A stretch of 64,000 nucleotides of DNA from Nocardia araoensis NBRC 100135 (GTDB lineage: Bacteria; Actinomycetota; Actinomycetes; Mycobacteriales; Mycobacteriaceae), in NCBI RefSeq assembly GCF_000308435.1, contig NZ_BAFR01000189.1:62001-126000 (forward strand), written 5' to 3'. How positions within the stretch are numbered: position 1 is the first letter of the stretch; every line of letters begins with the position of its first letter. This document shows positions 41,016 through 50,532 of the stretch, in pieces. A model generated the notes under the pieces. The model was not told the DNA's origin. It ran no database searches and saw nothing but the letters and a program-made list of their open reading frames with translations. Both the position numbers and the translations under genes were made by a program.

Positions 41016-42473
41016 TCATTGCAGACCGGAATGGCTGCGGTAACGCAGGTCGTCCAGCGATAGCGGCGGAACGTATCGCGTCACCAGTGTGCGGTCCCAC
41101 CACGCCCGGGTGCGGGCCAATTCGCGCGGTGTGGTGAAGCGGTAGAGATACAGTTGCGCCCGGACGAAACGGGGCGCGGCCTCCGGGAAGGGATTGTGCC
41201 GTAGCAGTCGCAGCGTGGCCGCGTCGTTTTCCAGCAGTCGTGCCAAGAAGGGGCCGAGCCACGACTGCGCGTACCGGGGTGAGGCGGCGGCGAACCACAT
41301 GAGCCAGTCCAGCCGCAGATGGTACGGGGCCCACTGCCGCGGCAGGCGGCGTGGATCACCGGGTTTGCCCTTGAATTCGTATTCCTTCCACCGCGTCCGG
41401 CTCGTGACGGTCGGCTCGTCGGTGCCTTCGACGACCACCTCGTAGCGGGTGCGGCCGATGCTGCCGAACGCTCCGTAGGTATTGACCAAGTGATAGGGGT
41501 CGAACGACCGGTTCATGGCCTGATGACTGGAGATCAGATTGCGTGCGGGCCGGTAACTCAGGAAGACCACCAGCGCGGTGAACGCGATGACCAGGCCCGT
41601 GTACCACGGTGGCGGTCCCGGCAGCGCCGGCGGCGCGGGCACCGGCAGCACCGCCGCGGCGGCCGGCCCGCTGACAAGCCCACAGGCGAGGATGATCGTC
41701 AGCCAGTTCAGCCAGGCGAAGTTACCCGACAGCACCAGCCACAACTGCGTGATCACGATGACGGCCGCCGCGATGCTCGCCACCGGCTGCGGCGCGAACA
41801 ACCCGAAGGGCACGACCAGCTGGGCGAAATGGTTGCCCAGCACCTCCATCCGATGCAGCGGCTTGGGCAGGTGGTGGAACAACCAGCTCAGCGGTCCCGG
41901 CATCGGCTGCGTCTCGTGGTGGTAGTACAGGCAGGTCAGATCGCGCCAGCACCGGTCACCGCGCAGTTTGATCAGTCCGGCGCCGAACTCCACCCGGAAC
42001 AGCAGCCAGCGGGCGAGCCACAGCACCAGCACCGGCGGCGCGGTGCGGTCGTTGCCGAGGAAGATCACCAGGAACCCGCACTCGAGCAGCAGTGACTCCC
42101 AGCCGAAGGCATACCAGTCCTGTCCCACGTTGACGATCGACAGGTAGAGCGCCCACAACAGCGTCCACATCAGCATCGCCGCCCACAGCGGCACCACATC
42201 GGCGACGCCCGCAACCATCGCCGCGGACAGCGCCGCACCGAACCAGGAGACGACCGCGAAGAACCGGTCGGAATAGTGGACATGGAAAATGCTCGGCGCG
42301 CGCCGGAACGACCGCCCGGCCAGCCAGCGCGGCACCGGCAGCATGCCGTGCTCCCCGATCAGCGCCCGGAATTGGCGGGCGGCGACCACGAAGCCGATCA
42401 GATAGACGGCTGCGACACCGCGGGTCAGCAGCTGCCTGCCCAACCAATATTCGGGTGCGGTGAACCAGTCCAT
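41016..42473 (-). CDS. Lipase maturation factor family membrane protein
   Basis: A 485-residue protein of the lipase maturation factor 1 family. It begins WFTAPEYWLGRQLLTRGVAA and has about eight hydrophobic spans. The family segments FGWESLLLECGFLVIFLG, RGDRCWRDLTCLYYHHETQP and VNTYGAFGSIGRTRYEVVVEG are present, followed by a soluble C-terminal domain containing EYEFKGKPGD and LDWLMWFAA. In animals the family aids lipase folding in the ER; the bacterial role is unknown. It stands alone between the small membrane protein and the carboxylase gene. Confidence 0.9.
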   Translation of the reverse strand: MDWFTAPEYWLGRQLLTRGVAAVYLIGFVVAARQFRALIGEHGMLPVPRWLAGRSFRRAPSIFHVHYSDRFFAVVSWFGAALSAAMVAGVADVVPLWAAMLMWTLLWALYLSIVNVGQDWYAFGWESLLLECGFLVIFLGNDRTAPPVLVLWLARWLLFRVEFGAGLIKLRGDRCWRDLTCLYYHHETQPMPGPLSWLFHHLPKPLHRMEVLGNHFAQLVVPFGLFAPQPVASIAAAVIVITQLWLVLSGNFAWLNWLTIILACGLVSGPAAAAVLPVPAPPALPGPPPWYTGLVIAFTALVVFLSYRPARNLISSHQAMNRSFDPYHLVNTYGAFGSIGRTRYEVVVEGTDEPTVTSRTRWKEYEFKGKPGDPRRLPRQWAPYHLRLDWLMWFAAASPRYAQSWLGPFLARLLENDAATLRLLRHNPFPEAAPRFVRAQLYLYRFTTPRELARTRAWWDRTLVTRYVPPLSLDDLRYRSHSGLQ

Positions 42474-42545
42474 GCCCGCAACTCCTCCGACCGCGGACCT
42501 TCGTCCTCCGGCCGCATACCCGGCCCGGCAGCGAGGAAACCCGAA

Positions 42546-44096
42546 CTACATCGGATACAGGCTGTGCTTGCGCGGGTTGTGTTCGGCAGCCGCCTCTTTG
42601 TCCCGCAGGAGTCGCAGCGCGTGCCGTATCTCCAGCCGGGTCCGGGAAGGCTCGATGACGGCGTCGATGTATCCGCGTTCGGCCGCGATCCACGGCGTGG
42701 CCACGGTGGTGTTGTACTGGTCGATCATGAACTCCCGTACCGCGGCGCGCTGCTCCTCCGGCACCTGCAGCAGCTGACGCCTGCCCGCGATGTCGACCGC
42801 GCTCTCCGCGCCGATCACCGCGATGCGGGCGGTGGGCCAGGCCAGGCTGATGTCGGCGCCGAGCTGCTTGCACGCCATGAAGCCGTACGCGCCGCCATAG
42901 GATTTGCGCACGACGACGTTGATGATGGGCACGGTCGCCTCGATGATCGCGCGGAACACGCGCCCGCCGCGGACGATGACACCATTGCGCTCCTCCTCTA
43001 CGCCGGGGAGCACGCCGGGAGTGTCGACGACGAATACCAGCGGGATGCCGAAGGCATTGCACAGCCGGATGAAATGGGTTGCCTTGTCGGAGCATTTCGC
43101 GTCGACCGCGCCGCCGAGAACCAGCGGCTGGTTGGCGACGACGCCGACGCTGCGGCCGTCAACGCGGGTGAAGCCCGTGATGAGATTCGCCGCGGTGGCG
43201 GAGCGGATCTCGTGGAAATCGCCGTCGTCGAAGATGCGCAGCAGGATCTCGTGCATGTCGTATCCCTCCCGGTCGGAGTCCGGGATGATCGACTCGAGTT
43301 CGAGATCGGTGGCGGTGATCTCGGGTTCCAGACCGGGGTTGACGATCGGCGCTTGCTCCAGGCAGCTCGACGGCAGATAGCTCAGGTACTTGCGGGCCCA
43401 GTCGAAAGCCTCCTGCTCGGTGGCGGTCACGTGATGGATCGTGCCGTTGCGGGCCTGCACGTGAGCGCCGCCCAGTTCCTCCGCGGTCACGTCCTCGCCG
43501 GTCACCGTCTTGATCACCTCGGGCCCGGTGACGAACATGTAGGAGTTCTCGGTCGCGACGAGCACGTCGGTGTTGACCGGGCCGTACACCGAACCGGCGG
43601 CGCACTTGCCGAGCATGATGGAGACCTGCGGGACGAACCCGGACAACCGCTCCTGGCGCCTGCTCATGTGGGCGAACCAGGCCAGCGAAGTGACCGCGTC
43701 CTGGATCCGGGCACCGCCGGAATCGTTGATCGCCACCACCGGGCACGCCTTCTCGAAGGCGAACTTCAGGATGTGGGCCACCTTCCGGCCGAACATCTCG
43801 CCCACCGAGCCGCCGTACACCGTCTGGTCGTGCGCGATGACCACGACCGGCCGCCCGTCGATGCGGCCGTGGCCGGTGACCACTCCGTCACCGTACTTCG
43901 CGTCCGGCGCTCCCGGCGTGCGCGCGAGTGCGCCGATCTCGACGAACGTACCAGGATCGAGCAGCGAGCGGACCCGTTCGCGGGCACTGGGTATGCCTTT
44001 GCTCTGCCGTTTGGCGATGCCGGACGCACCGGCCGGTTCCTCGGCGGTCGCGAGGGCGTCCCGCAATCGCTCCAACTTCTCGCGTGTGCCGACCAT
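42546..44096 (-). CDS. Acyl-CoA carboxylase beta (carboxyltransferase) subunit
   Basis: A 516-residue biotin-dependent carboxyltransferase of the AccD/PccB/MccB family. The N-terminal crotonase-fold half contains KGIPSARERVRSLLDPGTFV and NDSGGARIQDAV. The C-terminal half contains TPGVLPGVEEERNGVIVRGG and RKSYGGAYGFMACKQLGADI, which bind the carboxybiotin and acyl-CoA. It carboxylates acetyl-, propionyl- or a longer acyl-CoA together with a biotin-carrying alpha subunit that is not encoded in this window. The ATG at 44096 is used in place of upstream starts because homology begins there. Confidence 0.88.
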   Translation of the reverse strand: MVGTREKLERLRDALATAEEPAGASGIAKRQSKGIPSARERVRSLLDPGTFVEIGALARTPGAPDAKYGDGVVTGHGRIDGRPVVVIAHDQTVYGGSVGEMFGRKVAHILKFAFEKACPVVAINDSGGARIQDAVTSLAWFAHMSRRQERLSGFVPQVSIMLGKCAAGSVYGPVNTDVLVATENSYMFVTGPEVIKTVTGEDVTAEELGGAHVQARNGTIHHVTATEQEAFDWARKYLSYLPSSCLEQAPIVNPGLEPEITATDLELESIIPDSDREGYDMHEILLRIFDDGDFHEIRSATAANLITGFTRVDGRSVGVVANQPLVLGGAVDAKCSDKATHFIRLCNAFGIPLVFVVDTPGVLPGVEEERNGVIVRGGRVFRAIIEATVPIINVVVRKSYGGAYGFMACKQLGADISLAWPTARIAVIGAESAVDIAGRRQLLQVPEEQRAAVREFMIDQYNTTVATPWIAAERGYIDAVIEPSRTRLEIRHALRLLRDKEAAAEHNPRKHSLYPM

Positions 44097-44307
44097 CCGA
44101 AACTGCCTCTCGACCTCACTGGCTTCTGCGCAGACGATAGGGGGCTGGACGCAGAGCACCATGGTCCTGAGGCGATTACTGGGCAGCTCACAACGCGCGG
44201 ATAGCCGCGTTGGCACGACGCCCTATGGATCGGTCCGGCATCGCACCGGCAACCGCTATGCCCTCCGGCGTCAGAGACTTCCCTTGCGGGCTGGCAGGAT
44301 TCGGTGC

Positions 44308-44646
44308 ATGAGTTTCACCGGGGACGATGTCCGGGCCTTCGCGCTGTCGCTACCGGAGACATCCGAACAATTCACCTGGGGGATGCCGACCTTCCGGGTC
44401 GCGGGCAAGCTGTTCCTCACCCTTCCGGAAGCCGAGACCTCGATGGCGGTCCGCTGCCCCATCGCCGAGCGCGACGAACTCGTCCTCGCCGAACCGGAGA
44501 AGTTCTGGATCGCCCCGCACGAAGCGGGCAACGCCTGGGTTCGCGCGCGACTGACCGCCCTCGACGACCGCGACGAACTCGAAGCCATCGTGCGCGACTC
44601 GTGGCAGCAGGCCGCACCCCGCCATCTGCTCGACAACGCGGGGTGA
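44308..44646 (+). CDS. MmcQ/YjbR family protein
   Basis: A 112-residue small basic-fold protein with ALSLPETSEQFTWGMPTFRV, LFLTLPE, EKFWIAPHEAGNAWVRARL and a C-terminal helix ending WQQAAPRHLL. This fits the YjbR/MmcQ family, whose members resemble DNA-binding CyaY-like folds and have no established enzyme activity. It is convergent with the large repeat protein at 44663, with a 16-bp gap. Confidence 0.85.
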   Translation: MSFTGDDVRAFALSLPETSEQFTWGMPTFRVAGKLFLTLPEAETSMAVRCPIAERDELVLAEPEKFWIAPHEAGNAWVRARLTALDDRDELEAIVRDSWQQAAPRHLLDNAG

Positions 44647-44662
44647 CCTGATCGACGCGGCC

Positions 44663-46096
44663 TCAGCGTGCGCGGCGGCGGCGTGGCCGCGGCGCCAGTT
44701 TCAGGCCGAAGAGCAGATCGGTGTTGCGGACCGGCGTCGGCTGGTCGGACTTGCGGAGCAGTCCGGCTTCGCGGATCCAGCTGTGATGCCAGTGGTACAG
44801 ATCCGGCAGCGTCACCTCGCACGCCGCGGCGAGCCTGCGGAGGCGGAAACCCGCTCCGCCGATGGCGCCCGCGAACAGCTTGGTGTTGGGCGTCGGGCGG
44901 GATTCCTGGTAGGCGCGGGCTTCGTAGAGCAGAGGGCGCGCCGGTGGCGGTATCACCCACACATACAGGTCGGGAGCATGGGTGTAACCGATCGGGCCGT
45001 TGAAGATCAGCGCGTCCGTGGTGAGCGCGACACAAGGGATGGCGTTGAGTTCCATCGCGGTCGCGCCGGTGAACAGCGCCGTCACGATCGCCGCCGCGTC
45101 CACCGGATCGGCGGTCCTGGCCCGGACCCGGGCGACCAGCTCGTCATCGACCGGAACCGTCGTCAGACCCGGGCCTACCGAGTAGGCGAGATCCTGGGGC
45201 AGATCCAGGCGCAGCCCGTGCAGCAGGAACGCCGCCTGCGCACCACGCAGGCGCGTGATGGTGTGCCCGCGACTGGGACTGTCGGCGACGAGTGCGCCGA
45301 GGAACCGGTAGAGGCTGAGAATGTCGTTCCACTCGTCCACCACACCGGCGCCCTGGTGGAAACGCTCCGGCACGGTGAGGCGAGGTTGTAGCACCGAGAG
45401 CATGTATTCGGCCAGGCCCGCCCCGCGCGGCCCCAGCCAGCTGCCGACGCCGTTCTGGTTCAGGTCGTGCCTGCACGCTCGTCCGGTGTGTTCGGCCAGC
45501 CACCGGCAGGCCGTCTGGATCCCGTCGGTGTAGACGGCGTCGATGCGCGCGAATTCGTCCGGTGGCAGGCTCCGGTAGGCATCGGCGCGGAAGGTGGTGA
45601 CGTCCCCGTCGGAGATCTGCGGCAGCAGCCCGCCTCCGGCCGCTTCGGAAAGCGTGATGATGCGGGACGGCCGGTGATTGATCTCGCCATATCCCACGTG
45701 CCTGGTCGGTGGCTCCGGGCCATCGATCCGGGTGGTCGGCGGGTCAGGGACATCTATGCGTGTGGTCGGCGGATCGGGAACGTCGACGCGGGCGGTGGGC
45801 GGATCAGGAACCTCGACGGCGGCGGCCGTCTGCTCGGGAACGTCGACGCGCGTGGTCGGCGGATCAGGAACCTCGACGCGGGCGGCCTGCTGCTCCGGGA
45901 CATCGATGCGTCTGGTGGGCGCGGACGCACCGCGGCGCTCCTCCAGCCACCGCCACAGGTCCTCCTCCGGCACGCCCAGCCGCTGCGAACTCGATCGCAC
46001 CTGGTCGGCGGAAAGTTCGTTGTGTTCGTCGAGCTGAGCCAACCTCTCCAGCTCCGACGGACGCAGCGTGGGCACGCTTGCGTCGACCACAGCCAC
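44663..46096 (-). CDS. Large hypothetical protein with VPDPPT-type tandem repeats
   Basis: A 477-residue protein of unknown function. Residues 1-57 are helical and resemble a small helix-turn-helix (ELERLAQLDEHNELSADQVR, then WRWLEERR). Residues about 64-128 are a low-complexity linker made of about seven repeats of roughly 10 residues, R-(I/V)-(D/E)-V-P-(D/E)-x-P-T. Residues about 150-477 are a folded, unrecognised domain including LGPRGAGLAEYML, MELNAIPCVALTTDALIFNG and YHWHHSWIREAGLLRKS. The architecture suggests a two-domain protein joined by a stiff linker. It is preceded by a 238-bp spacer and faces the YjbR-like gene. Confidence 0.6.
   Translation of the reverse strand: MAVVDASVPTLRPSELERLAQLDEHNELSADQVRSSSQRLGVPEEDLWRWLEERRGASAPTRRIDVPEQQAARVEVPDPPTTRVDVPEQTAAAVEVPDPPTARVDVPDPPTTRIDVPDPPTTRIDGPEPPTRHVGYGEINHRPSRIITLSEAAGGGLLPQISDGDVTTFRADAYRSLPPDEFARIDAVYTDGIQTACRWLAEHTGRACRHDLNQNGVGSWLGPRGAGLAEYMLSVLQPRLTVPERFHQGAGVVDEWNDILSLYRFLGALVADSPSRGHTITRLRGAQAAFLLHGLRLDLPQDLAYSVGPGLTTVPVDDELVARVRARTADPVDAAAIVTALFTGATAMELNAIPCVALTTDALIFNGPIGYTHAPDLYVWVIPPPARPLLYEARAYQESRPTPNTKLFAGAIGGAGFRLRRLAAACEVTLPDLYHWHHSWIREAGLLRKSDQPTPVRNTDLLFGLKLAPRPRRRRAR
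45712..45907. repeat. In-gene tandem repeat (about 30-33 bp unit)
   Basis: The DNA encoding the linker of the 44663-46096 protein consists of degenerate units of about 30-33 bp related to GTGGTCGGCGGATCAGGAAC. It is coding throughout, so the repeat number could vary by in-frame steps. Confidence 0.65.
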
Positions 46097-46334
46097 AACC
46101 TCCCGGATTATTGCACCCGCGATGCGTCACGCGGGTTCGAGACTTCAGTTGCAGAGCATTCGATCACGTACCCGCCGGTAAGGCTCGGAATTCAACCGAG
46201 TTTCGGATGTTGTCTACGTCACCGACATCTTCGCCCGCTACCGAAATCACCGCGTGCGGAATGCATTTTGCCTAGTCATCATGTCTGTCGGCAGCCGCGA
46301 CGGAAACACGTGAGCGATGCCGACATCGAAAAAC

Positions 46335-47291
46335 CTACGTGGCTTTGTCTACAGCGGTGGACACCGCCATTTCGGCATACGCTCGATCGCCGCCGTCGCG
46401 AGCGACGGCACGAGATCCGTGCGCCACTCCGGCGCACGCCAGGACCACCAGGCCGATGCCCGACCACTGCGCCGCGCGCATCTCCTCGCCGAGCAGTAGC
46501 AGCCCGACGCCCGCGGCCACCGCGGGCTCCAAACTCATCATGACGCCGAACACCGCGGGCGCGATCCGGCGCAAGGCCGCCATCTCGATGGCATGCGGCA
46601 CCAGCGACGAGAGCAGCGCCAACGCCGCGGCGCCGAGCAGGAAGTCCGGATTCGCCGGTGCCACAGCGTCGTTCGCGACCAGCACCGGCAGGGCGAGCAG
46701 CCCGCCGAGGCCCATGGACAGCGCCAATCCGTCGTGCCCGGCGGTGTGCCTGCCCACTACGGCGCCGCACGCGATGTAGGCGCCCCATCCCGCACCGGCC
46801 GCGACCGCGAACAGCACACCGCTCCACGACACCGGTCCTTCACTGTCGACCAGCAGCAGAACGCCCGCTCCGGCGAGCGCGACCCACAGCGCGTCGCGGG
46901 TACGCCGCGACCCGATCAGCGCGACGGCGAGCGGACCGATGAAGTCGATCGTCACCGCCATGCCCAGCGGGATGCGATCCAGCGCCGCGTAGAAGCACAG
47001 ATTCATGCCCGCGATGGCCACACCGAGCCCGGCGATCGGCAACAGCGCCCGGCGCTCGATCCGCGGCGACGGTAGCCACAGCAGCATGGCGAACGCACCC
47101 GCCAGCACGATCCGGCCGCACGCGACGGTCACCGGGGCGGCGAGGGTGAACAGATGCTTGGCGATGACCGCACCGAGCTGAATGCTGACCATCGCGGCGA
47201 CCACGAATACCGGGGTGGGTACACCGCCGCGTCGCGGGCTCAGCCGCGGCGCGAATCGTCGGGAAGCAGGCTCGGCGGGACTGATGACCAC
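46335..47291 (-). CDS. EamA/RhtA-type drug/metabolite exporter
   Basis: A 318-residue ten-helix transporter with two internal repeats of five spans (for example VSIQLGAVIAKHLFTLAAPV and GGLLALPVLVANDAVA). The first repeat contains the family ALDRIPLGMAVTIDFIGPLA, and the second LEPAVAAGVGLLLLGEEM. It is most like RhtA threonine/homoserine exporters. The GTG start has GGAGC upstream, and a longer frame is ignored because its extension is not membrane-like. Substrate is not determinable. Confidence 0.85.
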   Translation of the reverse strand: MVISPAEPASRRFAPRLSPRRGGVPTPVFVVAAMVSIQLGAVIAKHLFTLAAPVTVACGRIVLAGAFAMLLWLPSPRIERRALLPIAGLGVAIAGMNLCFYAALDRIPLGMAVTIDFIGPLAVALIGSRRTRDALWVALAGAGVLLLVDSEGPVSWSGVLFAVAAGAGWGAYIACGAVVGRHTAGHDGLALSMGLGGLLALPVLVANDAVAPANPDFLLGAAALALLSSLVPHAIEMAALRRIAPAVFGVMMSLEPAVAAGVGLLLLGEEMRAAQWSGIGLVVLACAGVAHGSRAVARDGGDRAYAEMAVSTAVDKAT

Positions 47292-47943
47292 GTAGTGCTC
47301 CGTTCCGGGACACGCCCGCGCCCGGCGCGGGCGGGCGTGCGTTGTCGGGTGCCGCCGAATCGGCCCGCGGGACCGTCTCGGCGCGTCGATTGATATGCGG
47401 CAGAAAGGTTCTCGACGTTCAGCGCCGAACGGATGCGGACGGATACCTGCCCGACAGCCGTGCTGGGACGTAACAAGCCGGAGGCTCCGAATTTGCGGTC
47501 TCCACGGATATCCGGCGAATTGCCCGATCGGATTCGAACAAATCGGACAAACTCGCTCCACCCCGGTGAGTTACGCGCTGCGTGCGCCCCTGCTTCACAG
47601 CGGAGAACGTAAATGCGGCGAGCAACGATCGGTGAGCCGATTGATTGCCGGAATCCGGAAATAAAGTTGCGAAACGCGCCGCGAGCTGTGGAGTGCGGCA
47701 CAAGGTACACCGGTGATCGATCAGTACGCCTCGTGTCCGCCCGCCGACGACGGCATCACGAGACGATGTCTTCCGCCGTCGCCACCGCGGAGGTCACCCT
47801 TCCGGGATACCGGCCGTGACCTGATCGTGAGCGAATTCTCAGCGTTCACACAACGGACTCTCGCCAAGCCCAAATACTGATGCGGTGTCCTTGATGGGTG
47901 CTGGTCGGCAGCACTCAGAGCCCAGCCCCGAGGAGACCAGTTC
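47292..47943. other. 650-bp spacer with no recognised gene
   Basis: The region lies between the leftward exporter start and the rightward PP2C start, so it must hold both promoters. Open frames here lack coding character. G+C is lower than in the flanking genes. I saw no riboswitch fold, tRNA or clear dyad that I would name. Confidence 0.5.
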
Positions 47944-48702
47944 ATGTCCACCGGTACCACCGCGAGCATGCCGCGCATCGAGACATCGTGGCTGGGCGGG
48001 GCGATGAGCGCTTCGGCCAGTCGGCGCGGGTCACGGTCGATCAACGCCGACGCGGTCGCGGTCGAGACCGACGTCGTCACCGGAACGACCGCGTGCGTCG
48101 TCGCCGATGGCGTCGGAGATCACCTGCTCGGCGCCCGCGCGGCACGCACGGTCGCCGCCGCCGCGGCACGCGTAGCCGCAGGCGAGGGAGCGCGCGCGGG
48201 GATCATGGCGGCCCAGGAGGAGCTGCTGCGAGAGGTTCCGGAGCCTTCGGCCGACAGCGTGCTCGTGGTCGCGGTCTTTCCGGCCGCAGGTGGACCCGAC
48301 GGCCCCTGCGAGGTGGCGTGGGTCGGCGACTGTCGCGCGTATCGCTGGAACGGCCGGGTGCTGCACCAGATCACCACCGATCACACCGTCGCCGAGGTGT
48401 ACCGCGCCCGCGGGCTCGATCCGAAGCCGCGCATGCACCATCTGGTCACCACCTCGGCGCGCACCGTTCGGCCGGACGCGATCGGGTACGCCGTCACCGG
48501 GTCGAGCACGGGCAGACTGCTGCTGAGCACCGACGGCGTACACAAGCCCCTCGGAATCGCCGCGGTCAAAGCCATCCTCGCGCAGGGCGACGCCGCTCCC
48601 ACGGTCGCGAACACCTTGGTGGATGCCGCCCTCCAGGCCGGCGGAAGGGACAACGCCACCGCACTGGTCGTGGACCTGCCTTCCCGGCCCGGCGGCGCCT
48701 AA
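47944..48702 (+). CDS. PP2C-type serine/threonine phosphatase
   Basis: A 252-residue PPM/PP2C phosphatase. Motifs in order: NADAVAVE, VADGVGDH (metal Asp), VAWVGDCRAYRW, TTDHTVAEVY, GRLLLSTDGVH (metal Asp) and GGRDNATALVV. It would dephosphorylate phosphoserine or phosphothreonine in regulatory proteins, opposite the Pknx-type kinases of actinobacteria. GAGGAG precedes the ATG at normal spacing. The gene is directly followed by a 68-bp tandem repeat. Confidence 0.88.
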   Translation: MSTGTTASMPRIETSWLGGAMSASASRRGSRSINADAVAVETDVVTGTTACVVADGVGDHLLGARAARTVAAAAARVAAGEGARAGIMAAQEELLREVPEPSADSVLVVAVFPAAGGPDGPCEVAWVGDCRAYRWNGRVLHQITTDHTVAEVYRARGLDPKPRMHHLVTTSARTVRPDAIGYAVTGSSTGRLLLSTDGVHKPLGIAAVKAILAQGDAAPTVANTLVDAALQAGGRDNATALVVDLPSRPGGA

Positions 48703-48703
48703 G

Positions 48704-48857
48704 GCGTACCTCCGCCTTCGCTCCGGCCATGCGCGGACTGAAGACGGACAAAGTCCGGCCGCACCCATCCTGCGTACCTCCGCCTTCGCTCCGGCCATGC
48801 GCGGACTGAAGACGGACAAAGTCCGGCCGCACCCATCCTGCGTACGTCCGCCTTCGC
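48704..48857 (+). repeat. 68-bp tandem repeat, two full copies plus a partial third
   Basis: Two identical 68-bp units (48704-48771 and 48772-48839) are followed by the first 17-18 bp of a third copy, with one change. Each unit contains an inverted repeat, CGGACT-(12)-AGTCCG extended by a TGCG/CGCA pair, so it can form a hairpin. The array starts 2 bp after the PP2C stop and may act as terminator. It could be a member of a dispersed intergenic repeat family; that is not testable here. Confidence 0.85.
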
Positions 48858-48943
48858 TGGGCGGTCACGCGTCCACTCGCGACGCGTTCGGTACAAATGT
48901 CGAAATGCTATGAATCGGCGTCGGTGGGGCGCAGTATGTCGCT

Positions 48944-49426
48944 GTGGAGTTGACAGCCGTGCACATCGACAAACCGGACGATCTCAACGTCGTCATCGGA
49001 CAGTCGCACTTCATCAAGACCGTGGAAGACCTGCACGAGGCGCTGGTCGGGGTCGGTCCCCATCTGCGCTTCGGGCTGGCGTTCTGCGAGGCCTCCGGAC
49101 CGCGCCTGGTCCGCTGCTCCGGCAACGACGACGCGCTCGTCGAACTCGCCACCAAGAACGCGGTCGCCATCGGCGCGGGACACTCGTTCGTCGTCTTTCT
49201 TCGCGAGGGATACCCCGTCAACGTGCTCAACGCCGTGCAACAGGTCCCGGAAGTATGCGGAATCCATTGCGCCACAGCCAATGCCGTCGAGGTTCTGATC
49301 GCGGAAACGGAACTCGGCAGGGGAATCATCGGAGTGATCGACGGTTCGGCCCCGCTCGGTGTGGAGAATGCCGACGACCAGGCGGCCCGCAAGCAACTGT
49401 TGCGCCAGATCGGCTACAAACTGTAG
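48944..49426 (+). CDS. Adenosine-specific kinase family protein
   Basis: A 160-residue protein matching the adenosine-specific kinase family, known from archaea and many bacteria. Characteristic segments are NVVIGQSHFIKTVEDLHEAL, GLAFCEASGPRLVR, SGNDDALVELATKNA, GHSFVVFLR, GYPVNVLNAVQQVPEVCGIH and CATANAVEVLIAETELGRGI. A structure is known for an archaeal member, but the physiological role is not. The GTG at 48944 is used because the conserved sequence starts immediately; no good ribosome site is visible. Confidence 0.88.
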   Translation: MELTAVHIDKPDDLNVVIGQSHFIKTVEDLHEALVGVGPHLRFGLAFCEASGPRLVRCSGNDDALVELATKNAVAIGAGHSFVVFLREGYPVNVLNAVQQVPEVCGIHCATANAVEVLIAETELGRGIIGVIDGSAPLGVENADDQAARKQLLRQIGYKL

Positions 49427-49477
49427 AACCGCGATCGAATGGTCCGTGCCGTGGTGTCTCCTGATCGCATCACCAGC

Positions 49478-49509
49478 CGGGCCCGGAACTCGTAAGCGGT
49501 CCGGGCCCG
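49478..49509. terminator. Bidirectional hairpin terminator
   Basis: CGGGCCCGGA (49478-49487) pairs with its complement at 49500-49509 around a 12-nt loop. It lies between convergent genes ending at 49426 and 49521. Confidence 0.7.
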
Positions 49510-49520
49510 CCGCGGACAAC

Positions 49521-50396
49521 TCAGCCGAGTTCCGCCAGTTGCGGGACGGCAGGCGCCATGGCATCGATCCATGCCGCCGGCGAGCCGGTGGTCGGAGTGA
49601 CAATGGCGGTCTCTATGCCGAGTTTCGCGTAGTCGGCCATTTGCCGGACGAATTCGTCGCGGTTCTCCGGGTTCGGCCGCGGGTTGTTGGCGATGATCGT
49701 CTTGCGGATCTCGTCATAGTCGCGGCCGACGTCGTCACAATGCCCGCGCAGCACGTCGAGCTTGTGCTCGACATCCGCCGGCGAGGAACCGAACAGGTTG
49801 CAGGCATCGCCGTACTGCGCGACCAACCGCAGCGTCTTGCGCTCTCCCCCACCGCCGATCAACACCTTCGGCCGGTTGATGGGTTGCGGCGAACACAATG
49901 TCTCGGCCAGCTGGTAGTACTTCCCGTCGAACGGCCCGTTGTCCTGCGGGTCCCACATCTGGCGGCAGATGCGCAGAGTCTCCTCCAGCCGCTCGAACCG
50001 TTCGGCGGTTGGCGGGTACGGCACGCCGAGCCCACGGTGCTCGCGCTCGAACCACGCGGCACCGATCCCGAGGACAGCACGACCGCCCGACAGGACGTCG
50101 AGGGTGGTGACGATCTTGGCGAGCAGGCCGGGGTGACGGTAGGTCACGCCGGTGACGAGCAGCCCGAGGTCGATGCGCGAAGTATGCGCGGCCAAGTAGC
50201 CGAGGGTGGTGTACCCCTCCAGCATGTTCGCCTCCGCGGGCAGCCCGGTCGGCTCGATCTGGAAGTAGTGGTCCATGAACGACAGCCAGGTCGCGCCGGA
50301 TTCCTCCGCGGCCGCGCCCACCCGCGCCAGCTCGCCGGCGATGGCGGCGGTACCACCGTCGATATCGAAGATTGGCAGATGAAAACCGAGCTCCAT
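49521..50396 (-). CDS. LLM class F420-dependent oxidoreductase
   Basis: A 291-residue luciferase-fold protein of the F420-binding type. It begins MELGFHLPIFDIDGG and contains LSFMDHYFQI, VTGVTYRHPGLLAKIVTTLD, DVLSGGRAVLGIGAAW (a cofactor-binding segment) and PPTAERFERLEETLRICRQM. Members use reduced F420 in redox of small molecules. AAGGGA precedes the ATG. It is monocistronic by the look of its flanks. Confidence 0.88.
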   Translation of the reverse strand: MELGFHLPIFDIDGGTAAIAGELARVGAAAEESGATWLSFMDHYFQIEPTGLPAEANMLEGYTTLGYLAAHTSRIDLGLLVTGVTYRHPGLLAKIVTTLDVLSGGRAVLGIGAAWFEREHRGLGVPYPPTAERFERLEETLRICRQMWDPQDNGPFDGKYYQLAETLCSPQPINRPKVLIGGGGERKTLRLVAQYGDACNLFGSSPADVEHKLDVLRGHCDDVGRDYDEIRKTIIANNPRPNPENRDEFVRQMADYAKLGIETAIVTPTTGSPAAWIDAMAPAVPQLAELG

Positions 50397-50532
50397 GAAG
50401 TGATCCCTTCTGCTGGACAACCCTGTATGAGCGCACACTAAGTGCTGGAGTGCACTCCAGGTCAAGCAGCGGTTCGATCCGCGAAACGCAACCGGTCCCA
50501 TCCCGCGCCATGCGACCGCCGCCCACACTCGA

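Noticed and set aside
45712..45907. Non-coding minisatellite or CRISPR-like repeat
   Set aside because: The units are in frame and encode a regular Pro-rich linker within a continuous protein.
47292..47943. A riboswitch or small RNA gene in the long spacer
   Set aside because: No convincing fold, conserved core or terminator was seen by eye.
48704..48857. CRISPR array
   Set aside because: The units are directly adjacent without unique spacers, and there are only two and a bit copies.
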